DNA from: Virgibacillus litoralis
Lineage (GTDB): Bacteria; Bacillota; Bacilli; Bacillales; Amphibacillaceae
Direction of reading: 5' to 3'
Length of the DNA stretch: 64,000 bases
Assembly (NCBI RefSeq): GCF_017873675.1
Contig: NZ_JAGGKK010000006.1
Coordinates: 96,883-160,882, forward strand
In this document: piece after piece, positions 16,653 through 25,285 of the stretch
How the letters are laid out: each line of letters begins with the position of its first letter
How positions within the stretch are numbered: position 1 is the first letter of the stretch
Program-made: the position numbers and the translations under genes
The notes under the pieces: model-generated
What the model was told of the DNA's origin: nothing
The model's database searches: none
Seen by the model: only the letters and a program-made list of their open reading frames with translations

Positions 16653-17198
16653 ATGAGTTGTAACAAAGGAAGTGTTGGAGGAGTAAGTGATGGTTTTGAA
16701 AATTGTGTTTGTGACGTGATAAGTGACATCATTGCTGCGCAAGATGAGGTAGCTAATAACGGTGACGGTTGTTGCAGTACCAGCTGTGAACGTTCAATTG
16801 ATCGATTGCTATCACCAACTACCGGAAATGGAAATGGCTTTACTACGGTTCCATTTATTCTTTACTGTAAAGGGGACTGTAAACCTTTCATTGGAACTGG
16901 CGTAACCCAAGAACCAAGGGATAGCGGCTTTGACTTTGATTGTGTAGAATCACCTATCTTACGCGCTAAGAAATTTGTGGACGATGAAGAATGCTGTGTG
17001 AAGCTAGAATTATTAGAGGTTGTTAACCCTGGTAGCAACCCAGTTAGTGGCGGAGATACCGTATGTGAATTCTTCCGGGGTGAAGGTGTTGGCGCTGCTC
17101 GTAACCTGCGTGCTTCTGGAGTCTGTATAACAGTAGATCTTGACTGCTTCTGTGCCATCACATGTTTGGACCCCATAACACCTGTACCTGCCCCTTAA
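16653..17198 (+). CDS. CotY/CotZ-family spore coat protein
   Basis: A 181-residue, cysteine-rich protein (16 Cys) of the CotY/CotZ family, crust or outer coat proteins that form disulfide-linked arrays on the spore. Visible are paired and spaced Cys such as GDGCCSTSCERSID, TVPFILYCKGDCKPF, DEECCVKLELLE and the C-terminal VCITVDLDCFCAITCLDP. The upstream in-frame start at 16614 lacks a ribosome binding site; GGGAGAG precedes the ATG at 16653. Expected to be made in the mother cell late in sporulation. Monocistronic, with a hairpin 65 bp after the stop. Confidence 0.88.
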   Translation: MSCNKGSVGGVSDGFENCVCDVISDIIAAQDEVANNGDGCCSTSCERSIDRLLSPTTGNGNGFTTVPFILYCKGDCKPFIGTGVTQEPRDSGFDFDCVESPILRAKKFVDDEECCVKLELLEVVNPGSNPVSGGDTVCEFFRGEGVGAARNLRASGVCITVDLDCFCAITCLDPITPVPAP

Positions 17199-17261
17199 TT
17201 TCTATTGAAGATAATCTAATAACTAAAATCATACCGAATTTTAGACTATTTTCATCCTTTT

Positions 17262-17298
17262 ATGCCCCAAGCTCGGTATGGCTTAGGGGCATGTTATT
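17262..17298 (+). terminator. Hairpin after the coat gene
   Basis: ATGCCCCAAGC pairs with GGCTTAGGGGCAT around a short loop, followed by a weak T tract (GTTATTTA). An overlapping ATACCG/CGGTAT pairing (17231-17236 with 17274-17279) is an alternative fold. Confidence 0.55.
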
Positions 17299-17380
17299 TA
17301 CTTCCACTTCGCCTGCATGATCCTGTTCACTAGAGGATGAATCAGCAATTTCATGCTTTTTCTTTTCAGGTGATTTTTCA

Positions 17381-17717
17381 ATGCGAACTTTTGAAGAGCT
17401 ACACTCAAATTTCAATGGGCAACCAAATTATTAAGGATCACAAGCAATCTATATTATTTATTTCCCGCCCAAATTGCAGTGTTTGTCATGGTCTGTTACC
17501 TCAAGTGAAAGACCTGATGGAAGATTATCCAGCCGTTAAACTTGGTCATGTTAATGCAGACGAAGTACAGGAAATTGCAGGATCTTTTACCATTTTTACA
17601 GTACCGGTTATATTAGTATTTGTAGAAGGTCAGGAATATGTTCGCGAAGCACGAATCGTACATATGGACCTTTTTAATCAAAAAATTAATAAGATATACA
17701 AAAATTTAATTGGATAA
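17381..17717 (+). pseudogene. Thioredoxin-family protein with a 1-nt frameshift near its start
   Basis: The body is a thioredoxin-fold protein with ISRPNCSVCHGLLPQ (CSVC active site), LGHVNADEVQEIAG and the cis-Pro segment FTIFTVPVILVFVEGQEYVREA. The only good start is the ATG at 17381 with CAGGTGA before it; it reads MRTFEELHSNFNGQ, a typical family start, but then stops. Removing one C near 17423 restores one uninterrupted frame (NGQQIIKDHKQSILF). Alternatives in the long frame (17337, 17415) lack ribosome binding sites and family-like N-termini. Either a real lesion or a sequencing error; if real, the protein may be made only from a weak internal start. Confidence 0.7.
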
Positions 17718-17742
17718 GAATGAACATATCCGGCCACGTTAG

Positions 17743-18198
17743 TTATTTGTATACGACCCTGAATTCTTCACATACAACAAGCATATCCTCGCAGAATTCC
17801 CTGTTGAGTTCAGCAAGTTCATTCATGAAAAAGTCAATATGCGCATTTCTCCAATAGGAAAGGCTTTTATCCCCTTCCCCTTCCTTAAAAGCAAACGTTG
17901 CATCTACTTCTTTAAACGGCAGTACCTTTACATCTATCGTTTCCGTCAGAGCCTCGGCATTACCTTCCCAGTCAGTTATCACATTGAAGTCGCCAACCTT
18001 TGGGAGTGGCTCATCATCTATTTCATAAAATAGATGCAATGAGCATGTTGCTGTTTTCTCACCTGACTTCACCAAATCCGCTAACTCTTTTGCCATTTCG
18101 GGGCCACTGCCAAATGGCCATGCGGTATATGACTTATTTTCTCGATTTCCTTCATCTAATGTCTGTAGGTAGTTGTTCCACATTATATTTGCGTGCAT
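17743..18198 (-). CDS. ASCH domain protein
   Basis: A 151-residue protein with an ASCH domain, a PUA-like RNA-binding fold. AWPFGSGPEMAKELADLVKSG, the motif GEKTATCSLH and PKVGDFNVITDWEGNAEALTET are family features; the C-terminal FREEFCEDM-type region follows. Related YqfB-like proteins have been shown to hydrolyse N4-acetylcytidine, but this cannot be assigned here. AAGGAAGGTGATAC before the ATG at 18198 decides the start. Between the converging thioredoxin gene and the ABC operon. Confidence 0.82.
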   Translation of the reverse strand: MHANIMWNNYLQTLDEGNRENKSYTAWPFGSGPEMAKELADLVKSGEKTATCSLHLFYEIDDEPLPKVGDFNVITDWEGNAEALTETIDVKVLPFKEVDATFAFKEGEGDKSLSYWRNAHIDFFMNELAELNREFCEDMLVVCEEFRVVYK

Positions 18199-18273
18199 CT
18201 GTATCACCTTCCTTATGATAAAGTAACAGAAGAAGCCTGCCACTGTGTACAGAAGCAGACTCTCTTAAGCAAG

Positions 18274-19524
18274 TTACTTAATTTCCAACCCATAAACTGC
18301 CAATCTGTATTCTTTATCGGTGGGTTCCTTTGTTGTAATTTTTCCCTCATATAATATATCACCTGATTTTGCGTCGATTACCATGATAGTAGAGGGTGCA
18401 TCATTCTCATCGTTATGTGTTGTATTTAATACATACATTTTTCCGTCTGAAATTTCTACGTTCGACTGCACTCCAAATTTAACACTTTCTGTACTTTGCG
18501 AAGGAATTACAAATACATCTTCAATACTTTTGGATTCGGTATTATATAGAGCAAACTCACGTCCATCCTCACTCTCGCCCATTAGATACAATGTAGAGCC
18601 ATCATATACCATAACTTCTTTACCTTGATGTTCTTTCGGAAAATCCAATGCTTTCTTTTCCCCAGTTTCGAGGTTATATGCGAAGTATTGCTGGTTGCCT
18701 TTATCGGCCTCTTTAACTTCACCAGTCATATTTCCTTCAGGTCTCTGCCCTATATTTTCCTTGTTTATAGAAAAGACAATGTTCTTGTGGGCACTTAAAG
18801 CATCGGAGTCCCGAATCGAGCCTATATGTTTACGCATATTGTTGTTATTATTCTGTTCAACTGCTGCAAACTTCTCTTCTCCATTTATATTTTTCTTGGA
18901 GAGATTGAAACTATACAAATGCAATTCATTAGTACCAAAACCTCCCCCTGTTTGTTTAAGATTGTTTTGTGTAACTACCTTCAATTCTCCATCAATCATT
19001 TGTACATCTTCAACGTTAACGTTCATATACATAGCACGGTTAGGCACCGGTACATTAAATGATATTGTTTCATTACTTTCTTTATTCAGCACCTCTATAT
19101 CAAACTCCATTTCGCTTGGTGAGTTGCCTAATCTCTGATTAATAATATCCACATATGCAAGTGTATCCTTCGTATCATAGTATGAAGATACAACTCCATT
19201 TTTCCCGCGCATGAAATTACGGTACTTATCTTGTAATTGGCTCATTTCAGGACTATACATACCCTGCATCCGCTCAAAAAATGATAGTTCTCCTCGATAA
19301 GTTGACCCCTCTGCAGTAGCCTGAACACTTTCACCTGTTCCATAACGACCTATACGGTAGTTGCCATTAATGATTACAGAATCTAATTCTTCTTCATTTC
19401 CGCTAACTTTTTCAAACACAATCTCCGGATAGCTGTTAGCCGATAAAGCAGAATTTATATAAAATGTGCCAACGGTGAGCACAATAATTAATGTGATAGC
19501 AATTAATTTCCAATAGCGTTTCAT
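18274..19524 (-). CDS. Secreted or membrane-anchored beta-propeller-like protein of an ABC operon
   Basis: A 416-residue protein with an N-terminal signal/anchor (residues about 7-28) and no lipobox. The rest is rich in strand-turn repeats of propeller type, such as QYFAYNLETGEKKALDFP, MVYDGSTLYLMGES, FALYNTESKSIEDVFVI and IMVIDAKSGDILYEGK, so it probably folds outside the membrane. No known family was recognised. It is the last gene of the GntR-ATPase-permease operon, 13 bp after the permease, so it may act as an accessory ligand-sensing or substrate-binding subunit. GAGAGGAG lies before the ATG. Confidence 0.75.
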   Translation of the reverse strand: MKRYWKLIAITLIIVLTVGTFYINSALSANSYPEIVFEKVSGNEEELDSVIINGNYRIGRYGTGESVQATAEGSTYRGELSFFERMQGMYSPEMSQLQDKYRNFMRGKNGVVSSYYDTKDTLAYVDIINQRLGNSPSEMEFDIEVLNKESNETISFNVPVPNRAMYMNVNVEDVQMIDGELKVVTQNNLKQTGGGFGTNELHLYSFNLSKKNINGEEKFAAVEQNNNNNMRKHIGSIRDSDALSAHKNIVFSINKENIGQRPEGNMTGEVKEADKGNQQYFAYNLETGEKKALDFPKEHQGKEVMVYDGSTLYLMGESEDGREFALYNTESKSIEDVFVIPSQSTESVKFGVQSNVEISDGKMYVLNTTHNDENDAPSTIMVIDAKSGDILYEGKITTKEPTDKEYRLAVYGLEIK

Positions 19525-19537
19525 CCTATTACTCCTC

Positions 19538-20368
19538 TCAAACTGTTACTTTCTTCTTCAATAAGAAGTCGCTTATCCAGATAGAAGCTGCAAGTACAAC
19601 TATCCCCAAAAATGTTTCCACAGCAAGCATTTCAAGTGGATACAAGTAATCCTGATTAAACACGATCATCAATAGTACAGGCATGGCAAATATCACGATA
19701 GAAAGCAGAGTATACCCGATTCCCATAAGAATTCCTTTCCACTTGTAGCTTCGCTCGAACAAAATAGCTGTGAATAATACAGAAACCACTATGAATCCTG
19801 CACCATAATATAAAATAAACTCAATAAAACTCTGAGGAACAAGGATTGTCAGGTAATCAAATTTAATTATTTCACTTAACGCCAAATCAACCCTGAAGTC
19901 TGTTGGAACAACCCACTTCAAAATAGTACTTTCCAACGGCAGGAGTATAAGCTGGACCGAAACAAGTCCGAGTACCATTAGAAAAATAGAAGTAGCCTTT
20001 GCAAAGAATACATTGATTCGGGCAGTTGGAATCATTAGCAAGCGATATATAAATGTATTTTTACCAAACCAGTCACGATACCAAATAAGAAAAATATAAA
20101 AGGCTAGTGCCGCAGCACATAAAGCAATCGGACCCATAAACCATAAGCTACGTGCAAAATTCAAAAATGACATTTGACCATATTGTTCAATAAATTGTGA
20201 TTGAGGCATTAATTCTTCATATATAGCTTTATCTGCCTGTGCTAAATAGTCATTTGCCTTAACGATTATACCTGTAACTTGTACTATAATTGTTATGGCA
20301 ATCAACACAAGATATACTTTTATAAAACGTCCTAATTCAAAGTTAACTAATTTTAAATAACGATTCAT
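19538..20368 (-). CDS. ABC transporter permease (ABC-2 type)
   Basis: A 276-residue integral membrane protein with about six transmembrane segments (around 15-35, 75-98, 120-142, 175-205, 212-235, 245-265). Substrate not evident. Its start codon overlaps the ATPase stop (ATGA), a tight coupling typical for transporter subunits. Organisation resembles the YtrA/YhcF-type GntR-regulated exporters of Bacillus that respond to cell-wall antibiotics, but that is an analogy from gene order. Confidence 0.82.
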   Translation of the reverse strand: MNRYLKLVNFELGRFIKVYLVLIAITIIVQVTGIIVKANDYLAQADKAIYEELMPQSQFIEQYGQMSFLNFARSLWFMGPIALCAAALAFYIFLIWYRDWFGKNTFIYRLLMIPTARINVFFAKATSIFLMVLGLVSVQLILLPLESTILKWVVPTDFRVDLALSEIIKFDYLTILVPQSFIEFILYYGAGFIVVSVLFTAILFERSYKWKGILMGIGYTLLSIVIFAMPVLLMIVFNQDYLYPLEMLAVETFLGIVVLAASIWISDFLLKKKVTV

Positions 20369-21054
20369 TTGTGATACACCTCTCTCATTACATCGACTAC
20401 CGACTTCCCTTCATTTTCCCGAACTTCCTCACTGTTGAATTCCTTTAGTACAACGCCATTATCAAGTAACACAACTTTGTCGATTAAATGTTCAATATCA
20501 TGTACTTCATGGGTTGTAATAATAACACCTCGACCTTCCACTAAATGACTTGTAAAGACTTCGGCAATCTGTTCACGGCTGAAAATATCAATCCCTGAAA
20601 ACGGCTCATCCATTAAAAGAAAATCAACATCAAGTGCCAATCCAAGCAACAGGTTTATTTTTGCAGCGTTCCCTTTGGACAAGCTTGCGATTTTCTCCGT
20701 TTCCTCTAATTTAAAAAAACCAAGTAATTCCGTTGCACGCTCCTGATTCCAACCCTCATAAAAATCCTGCATAAATTGCATTGCGTCTGCAATCGTCATT
20801 TGCGGCAACATGGTAATGGCATCTGGGATGAACGTGACTTTTTCAAAGCTATGTTTATTTATTTTTTCTCCATTAATTAATATTTCACCTTTATTAAGTG
20901 GTGTTAAGGCCATAATTGCGTTTAATATGGTCGTTTTGCCAACCCCATTGATACCAATAAGGCATGTGATTTCACCTTTATTAGCAGTGAAAGATACGCC
21001 GTTTAATACTTTTTTACGACCGAATTTTTTCTTAATATCCTTTACTTCTATCAT
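20365..21054 (-). CDS. ABC transporter ATP-binding protein
   Basis: A 229-residue nucleotide-binding subunit. Walker A is GINGVGKTT (residues about 34-42), the signature is LSKGNAAK (degenerate compared with LSGGQ, as is common in the YhcG/YtrB type), and Walker B is FLLMDEPFSG followed by TTHEVHD as the switch His. GTAGGAGG precedes the ATG. Second gene of the GntR operon, 11 bp after the regulator. Confidence 0.92.
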   Translation of the reverse strand: MIEVKDIKKKFGRKKVLNGVSFTANKGEITCLIGINGVGKTTILNAIMALTPLNKGEILINGEKINKHSFEKVTFIPDAITMLPQMTIADAMQFMQDFYEGWNQERATELLGFFKLEETEKIASLSKGNAAKINLLLGLALDVDFLLMDEPFSGIDIFSREQIAEVFTSHLVEGRGVIITTHEVHDIEHLIDKVVLLDNGVVLKEFNSEEVRENEGKSVVDVMREVYHK

Positions 21055-21065
21055 GTATAAACCTC

Positions 21066-21440
21066 CTACTCATTGCTCTCTTTTTCGTACTTTTTCTGAA
21101 CTAAATCCAGCACTTCTTCAACCGGAACATTAATCGAACGGATAGAAGTAACGAAGGATTCCACCGCTTCGACAATAAGTTCCTCTCTAACCGCACCAAG
21201 AATCTGTTCATCCTTCGTGATACGGCTTGGCAAATTTCGTTCTGTATAAATCAATCCCTGCTCCTCCATTTCCTTATACGCTCGCTGCGCCGTATTCGGA
21301 TTTATTTTTATCCTGTTTGCTAATTCTCTCCTTGAGGGAATCTCCTGCCCCGGCTCAAACATTCCAGTAGCAATCTGTTCCTTAAAATAACGGATCACCT
21401 GAATATAGACCGGGTCACGATTGTTTAAGTCTATTTGCAT
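21066..21440 (-). CDS. GntR-family (YtrA subfamily) transcriptional regulator
   Basis: A 124-residue repressor with an N-terminal winged helix (PVYIQVIRYFKEQIATGMFE, then PSRRELANRIKINPNTAQRA, then YTERNLPSRI) and a short C-terminal helical dimer domain, the YtrA layout. AGGAGC eight bases before the ATG at 21440 supports that start; a GTG two codons earlier is too close to the site. It is first in its own operon, and three copies of one palindrome sit over and near the promoter, so autoregulation is nearly certain. Confidence 0.92.
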   Translation of the reverse strand: MQIDLNNRDPVYIQVIRYFKEQIATGMFEPGQEIPSRRELANRIKINPNTAQRAYKEMEEQGLIYTERNLPSRITKDEQILGAVREELIVEAVESFVTSIRSINVPVEEVLDLVQKKYEKESNE

Positions 21441-21487
21441 AAACACAGCTCCTATTTACCTCAGATGTGTAGCTTCTATTTGTTTTT

Positions 21488-21509
21488 GTGTATTAACCAA
21501 TTAATACAC
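21488..21509. promoter_or_regulatory. GntR operator 1
   Basis: GTGTATTAA-CCAA-TTAATACAC, a perfect 9-bp palindrome with a 4-bp centre, downstream of the promoter in the leader. Confidence 0.8.
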
Positions 21510-21525
21510 CGAAGTCAAAAAACCC

Positions 21526-21547
21526 GTGTATTAATCAGTTAATACAA
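21526..21547. promoter_or_regulatory. GntR operator 2
   Basis: GTGTATTAA-TCAG-TTAATACAA, same palindrome with one terminal mismatch. Its centre is 38 bp from operator 1. Confidence 0.8.
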
Positions 21548-21553
21548 CCATGA

Positions 21554-21575
21554 ATGTATTATACGGTTAATACAG
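21554..21575. promoter_or_regulatory. GntR operator 3, over the -10
   Basis: GTATTAT-ACGG-TTAATAC with weaker flanks. Its left half contains the promoter -10 (TATAAT on the minus strand), so binding would block RNA polymerase. Centre 28 bp from operator 2. Confidence 0.75.
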
Positions 21576-21587
21576 TTAGATTGTCAA
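21558..21587 (-). promoter_or_regulatory. Sigma-A promoter of the GntR-ABC operon
   Basis: On the minus strand TTGACA (21587-21582) and TATAAT (21563-21558) are separated by 18 bp. Both hexamers are perfect, so repression is needed to keep the operon quiet. Confidence 0.88.
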
Positions 21588-21696
21588 CATAGTTTATTAA
21601 ATTATTTCAGACCAGACACTTAAAACACTAGTCATAACTTCTTGTATGTTAGAATTAAATTATAGATATCGTAATTTTCGGAAGGATTGATTACAT

Positions 21697-22740
21697 ATGA
21701 CTGATTCAATAAAACTTACATCTTTATCTTCTAAAGGAGGCTGTGGCTGTAAAATTGGACCCGCTGATTTATCCGAGGTCTTACGCTCCCTTCCTCCCAC
21801 CGCTTCTAACCCAAATTTACTTGTAGGGCTTGATACAAGTGATGATGCCGGAGTATACAAGCTAAATGATGAACTGGCTATCGTACAAACAGTTGATTTT
21901 TTCACTCCAATTGTTGATGATCCCTTTGCCTTTGGTCAAGTTGCTGCAGCAAATGCGATTAGTGATGTATATGCAATGGGAGGAAAGCCAATAACTGCTC
22001 TTAACATCGTTGCATTCCCAATATCTACTTTAGATAAAGGAATCCTTGCTGAAATATTGCATGGTGCCCAGGAAAAGCTGGCCGAGGCAGGGGTTGCACT
22101 AGTTGGCGGCCATTCCATTGATGACAAGGAACCAAAATTCGGACTTGCAGTAACAGGGACCGTAAATCCCCAAAAAATCCGAACAAATACAGGAGCTAAA
22201 CCCGGGGATAAGCTTATTTTAACCAAACCAATTGGAGTCGGTATCTGTACAACTTCCATTAAAAATAACTTGTTAAATGATGAGGAAATAAACCGTGTTA
22301 CAGAAGTCATGACAACGTTAAATAAAACAGCTACTGAGACAATGGAAGGATATGATGTCCATGCCTGTACCGATGTAACCGGGTTTGGTTTGCTGGGCCA
22401 TGCTTCTGAAATGGCAGGAGGCAGTGACGTCGAAATCCAGATTAATTATAAAGAAGTTCCTCTTTTGCCAAGAGTTAAGGAGCTTGCTGAATCCGGGTCC
22501 GTACCTGGTGGAACAAAGAGTAACTTTAGCCATGTACAAGATATTGTATCTTATCCGGAAGAAATGGATCAGGTTGATAAATGGATTTTATGTGATGCTG
22601 TAACATCTGGGGGACTTTTCATTTCCATAGCAAATGAGGATGCAAACTCACTAGTTAGTGATTTACAGAAAAATGGAGTAGAAGCACAGATAATCGGGGA
22701 TGTAGTAAACGGCGAAAACGGAAAAATCACCGTAAAATAG
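21697..22740 (+). CDS. selD: Selenide, water dikinase (selenophosphate synthetase)
   Basis: A 347-residue enzyme that makes selenophosphate from selenide and ATP. The N-terminal glycine-rich segment KGGCGCKIGP holds the catalytic Cys and Lys (Cys, not selenocysteine). GLDTSDDAGVY binds Mg-ATP, and VGGHSIDDKEPKFG and CTDVTGFGLLGH are family motifs. Full length. GGAAGGA lies upstream of the ATG. It is followed 31 bp later by selU, so its product is used for tRNA; no selA, selB or selenocysteine tRNA gene is in this window. Confidence 0.94.
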   Translation: MTDSIKLTSLSSKGGCGCKIGPADLSEVLRSLPPTASNPNLLVGLDTSDDAGVYKLNDELAIVQTVDFFTPIVDDPFAFGQVAAANAISDVYAMGGKPITALNIVAFPISTLDKGILAEILHGAQEKLAEAGVALVGGHSIDDKEPKFGLAVTGTVNPQKIRTNTGAKPGDKLILTKPIGVGICTTSIKNNLLNDEEINRVTEVMTTLNKTATETMEGYDVHACTDVTGFGLLGHASEMAGGSDVEIQINYKEVPLLPRVKELAESGSVPGGTKSNFSHVQDIVSYPEEMDQVDKWILCDAVTSGGLFISIANEDANSLVSDLQKNGVEAQIIGDVVNGENGKITVK

Positions 22741-22771
22741 AATTAATTTTTTACTAGGAAGTGACGAATTT

Positions 22772-23812
22772 ATGTTTCAGGATATAACGTTACAGGATTT
22801 ATTTAATAAACAACATAATGAACCTCATACAGTAATTGATGTACGCTCTCCAAAAGAATATTATGATGCCACAATTCCAGGCAGCATTAACATTCCCGTT
22901 TTTTCAGATGATGAGCGCGCTGAGGTTGGAACACTTTACAAGCAAGTTGGTAAGGAAGCAGCGAAAGAGCGAGGACTTGCCATTTTTTCTGCTAAACTTC
23001 CGGAATTCATAGCAGCGTTTAATCAAATTGAAACACCTAAAACAGTATTTTGCTGGCGTGGTGGTATGCGCAGTAAAACGGCAGCAACTGTACTTGATTT
23101 GATGGGGCTAGAGGTGAAACGATTAACAGGTGGCTACAGAACCTACCGTCAATGGATAGTCAGTATGCTGGAAAATCCGGAATTTAAGCCTGAAGTCCTT
23201 GTGCTGAATGGGAATACAGGATCAGGCAAAACAGCTCTGTTAAAACAGCTTTCGCAAAAAGGGTACCCCGTATTTGATTTGGAAGGGATGGCTAGTCACC
23301 GTGGATCCATCTTTGGGCAAATTGGACTTGTGCCAAGCAATCAGAAGAAATTTGAGTCGCTGCTTGTTCAGAAAATGTTGCGTTATAAGGATGCACCATT
23401 TGTCTTATTAGAAGGTGAAAGCAAACGGATCGGGAAAGTAACTATTCCAGAGTTTCTATATGACAAAAAGGAACAAGGGATGCAGTTATTCATCGATCTG
23501 CCATTAGACGAGCGGGTACGAAACATTCTCGATGACTACCAGCCTTGGAATTCACCAGATGAATATCTTGAGGCATTTCGACTTATTAAAAAACGAATAC
23601 ATACACCGATTGCAGCTGAAATTGATTATGATCTGCAAAATGGTAATTATCATAATGCGATAAAGCTGCTGCTGGAATATTACTACGACCCGAAGTATGA
23701 GCATTCGGCAAAACAATACCCGAACGGAAGGAAAATTCACCTTCAAGCAACTGATACTAACGACGCCCTCCAACAGATTGAAGACGAATTGACAGAGGCA
23801 GTAAAAAAATAA
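22772..23812 (+). CDS. selU: tRNA 2-selenouridine synthase
   Basis: A 346-residue two-domain enzyme (also called MnmH or YbbB) that replaces sulfur by selenium in 2-thiouridine at the wobble position. The rhodanese domain (residues about 5-125) contains IDVRSPKEY and the active Cys in VFCWRGGMRSKTAA. The P-loop domain follows with NGNTGSGKTALL and DLEGMASHRG. With selD directly upstream the pair is a complete tRNA selenation module. AGGAAGTGA precedes the ATG. Confidence 0.93.
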   Translation: MFQDITLQDLFNKQHNEPHTVIDVRSPKEYYDATIPGSINIPVFSDDERAEVGTLYKQVGKEAAKERGLAIFSAKLPEFIAAFNQIETPKTVFCWRGGMRSKTAATVLDLMGLEVKRLTGGYRTYRQWIVSMLENPEFKPEVLVLNGNTGSGKTALLKQLSQKGYPVFDLEGMASHRGSIFGQIGLVPSNQKKFESLLVQKMLRYKDAPFVLLEGESKRIGKVTIPEFLYDKKEQGMQLFIDLPLDERVRNILDDYQPWNSPDEYLEAFRLIKKRIHTPIAAEIDYDLQNGNYHNAIKLLLEYYYDPKYEHSAKQYPNGRKIHLQATDTNDALQQIEDELTEAVKK

Positions 23813-23833
23813 AAATAAAGGCGAGGGATTTTA

Positions 23834-24637
23834 ATGAAACTTGGTGTGCTTTCCGACATTCATGAAGACTTTAACCGTAAAGAAACCCAGTCAAATATCA
23901 TGTCAATTTTAAGTGAATGGATAACAACGAAACGCCCTGATGTATTTATTATAGGCGGTGACATGACTGATAATCCAAATAAAGCACTTGCATTACTGAA
24001 CCAGCTACAGAAGGAATGTCCCGACACAACAATTCTTTTTGTCCATGGTAATCATGATATTTATGACGAGAGCTCGGTAAATGCTTATGAAACGTTACTT
24101 AAATTTCCAGGAAATCTCGGAAATGGTGTCATTGAACTAAATGACGATTGGGTCGTTATAGGTGATGGCGGCTGGTATGATTACAGTTTCGGGGTTCCTG
24201 ACTATTCAAAAAACGATTTTAAAAAAGGAACATTTAACAACTTTACATGGCCTGATAAACTGTATGCCAATTGGGCTGAGTCTGATTCAGATGTCGTTGG
24301 TCGTTACACACTCAAATTATCGTACTGGCTGGAAAAGTATCGTGACCGAAATATTGTTATGGTTACGCATTTCGTTCCCTTTGCCAAATATGTAGAATAT
24401 AAAAACGAACCCGGTTGGGATTTTTTCAATTCCATGATGGGCAGTGAAAAATTTGGTCAATTAGCTGATAAGTACAATATTAAAAAATATATATTCGGAC
24501 ATGTGCATAAACGATACCATGAACAGCACAATGGTATGGAAATTATCTGTAATCCATTAGGATATTACCCACATGAATGGACACACGAATCAGCCGAAGA
24601 AGAAATAACGTCCACAATTAAAATGATTGAAATTTAG
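23834..24637 (+). CDS. Metallophosphoesterase
   Basis: A 267-residue calcineurin-like phosphoesterase. All five metal motifs are visible: LGVLSDIHED, IIGGDMTDN, FVHGNHDIYD, MVTHFVPFA and IFGHVHKRYH. The type matches a family of small Firmicute phosphoesterases of unknown substrate. GGCGAGGG lies upstream of the ATG. It begins 21 bp after selU and may be co-transcribed, but a link to selenium is not implied by the sequence. Confidence 0.87.
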   Translation: MKLGVLSDIHEDFNRKETQSNIMSILSEWITTKRPDVFIIGGDMTDNPNKALALLNQLQKECPDTTILFVHGNHDIYDESSVNAYETLLKFPGNLGNGVIELNDDWVVIGDGGWYDYSFGVPDYSKNDFKKGTFNNFTWPDKLYANWAESDSDVVGRYTLKLSYWLEKYRDRNIVMVTHFVPFAKYVEYKNEPGWDFFNSMMGSEKFGQLADKYNIKKYIFGHVHKRYHEQHNGMEIICNPLGYYPHEWTHESAEEEITSTIKMIEI

Positions 24638-24726
24638 CCTTTTCCAGATGTAATGTATTATTCATACTCCGTTCATATGAGTAAGCTATTCTGTTATAAA
24701 GCTGATTTTATTAAGGAGAGAGAAAC

Positions 24727-25119
24727 GTGAATACGTACAGTAAAACTTTACTGCGATTTTCGGCATTATTCGCATTAATAGGTGCATTCCTGGGCTCCCA
24801 CATGGCAGGGGCAGGCAGTCTTGCGTTTAAAACCGTACACGCACACATATTAGTTGTCGGATGGCTAACCCTGTTCGCATGGGCAGTATATTACAAAATC
24901 TTCACACCAGCCAATAAGGTGCTGGCAGCATTCCATGTCTGGACAGCAATTATTGGGGCAGTTGGCTTAACAGTTGGCATGTGGCTTTATTACTTAAGAC
25001 CATTTGATCTTGCTGATGGGATAGTAACCGTCTTCTTCATCGTTGGCGGATCCATATTGCTGTTAAGCTTTTTATTCTTTGCAGTACTAACGTTTATGAA
25101 AACCGAAGATGAGAAATAA
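24727..25119 (+). CDS. Four-helix membrane protein of unknown function
   Basis: A 130-residue protein, almost entirely membrane: helices at about residues 8-27, 38-58, 66-90 and 98-122. A His pair sits in helix 2 (TVHAHILVVGWL), which recalls heme-binding helices of oxidase-type proteins, but no family can be assigned. The start is GTG at 24727 behind AAGGAGAGAG. It stands alone, with a GC-richer repeat region directly after the stop. Confidence 0.72.
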   Translation: MNTYSKTLLRFSALFALIGAFLGSHMAGAGSLAFKTVHAHILVVGWLTLFAWAVYYKIFTPANKVLAAFHVWTAIIGAVGLTVGMWLYYLRPFDLADGIVTVFFIVGGSILLLSFLFFAVLTFMKTEDEK

Positions 25120-25181
25120 AGGAACAAAAGCACAAGCGCCTGTTCAGCGCCGTATGGACTGTGCTCAGCGCTGCGGGTGGG

Positions 25182-25216
25182 TCGACGTTGCCGCGCAAAG
25201 CGGCGGTGTTAGTCGA
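25182..25216 (+). repeat. 35-bp hairpin module, copy A
   Basis: TCGACGTTGCCGC, loop GCAAA, then GCGGCGGTGTTAGTCGA. Outer arms TCGAC/GTCGA and inner arms GCCGC/GCGGC both pair. Confidence 0.7.
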
Positions 25217-25285
25217 TCTTCCTTTTCCCGTGTGAGATAAAGGATACACGAAGAGCGTAAGCTGCCCCACAGGACATGGGGTAGT

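Noticed and set aside
21726..21760. SelD as a selenoprotein (in-frame TGA)
   Set aside because: The catalytic residue is encoded by TGT/TGC, not TGA.
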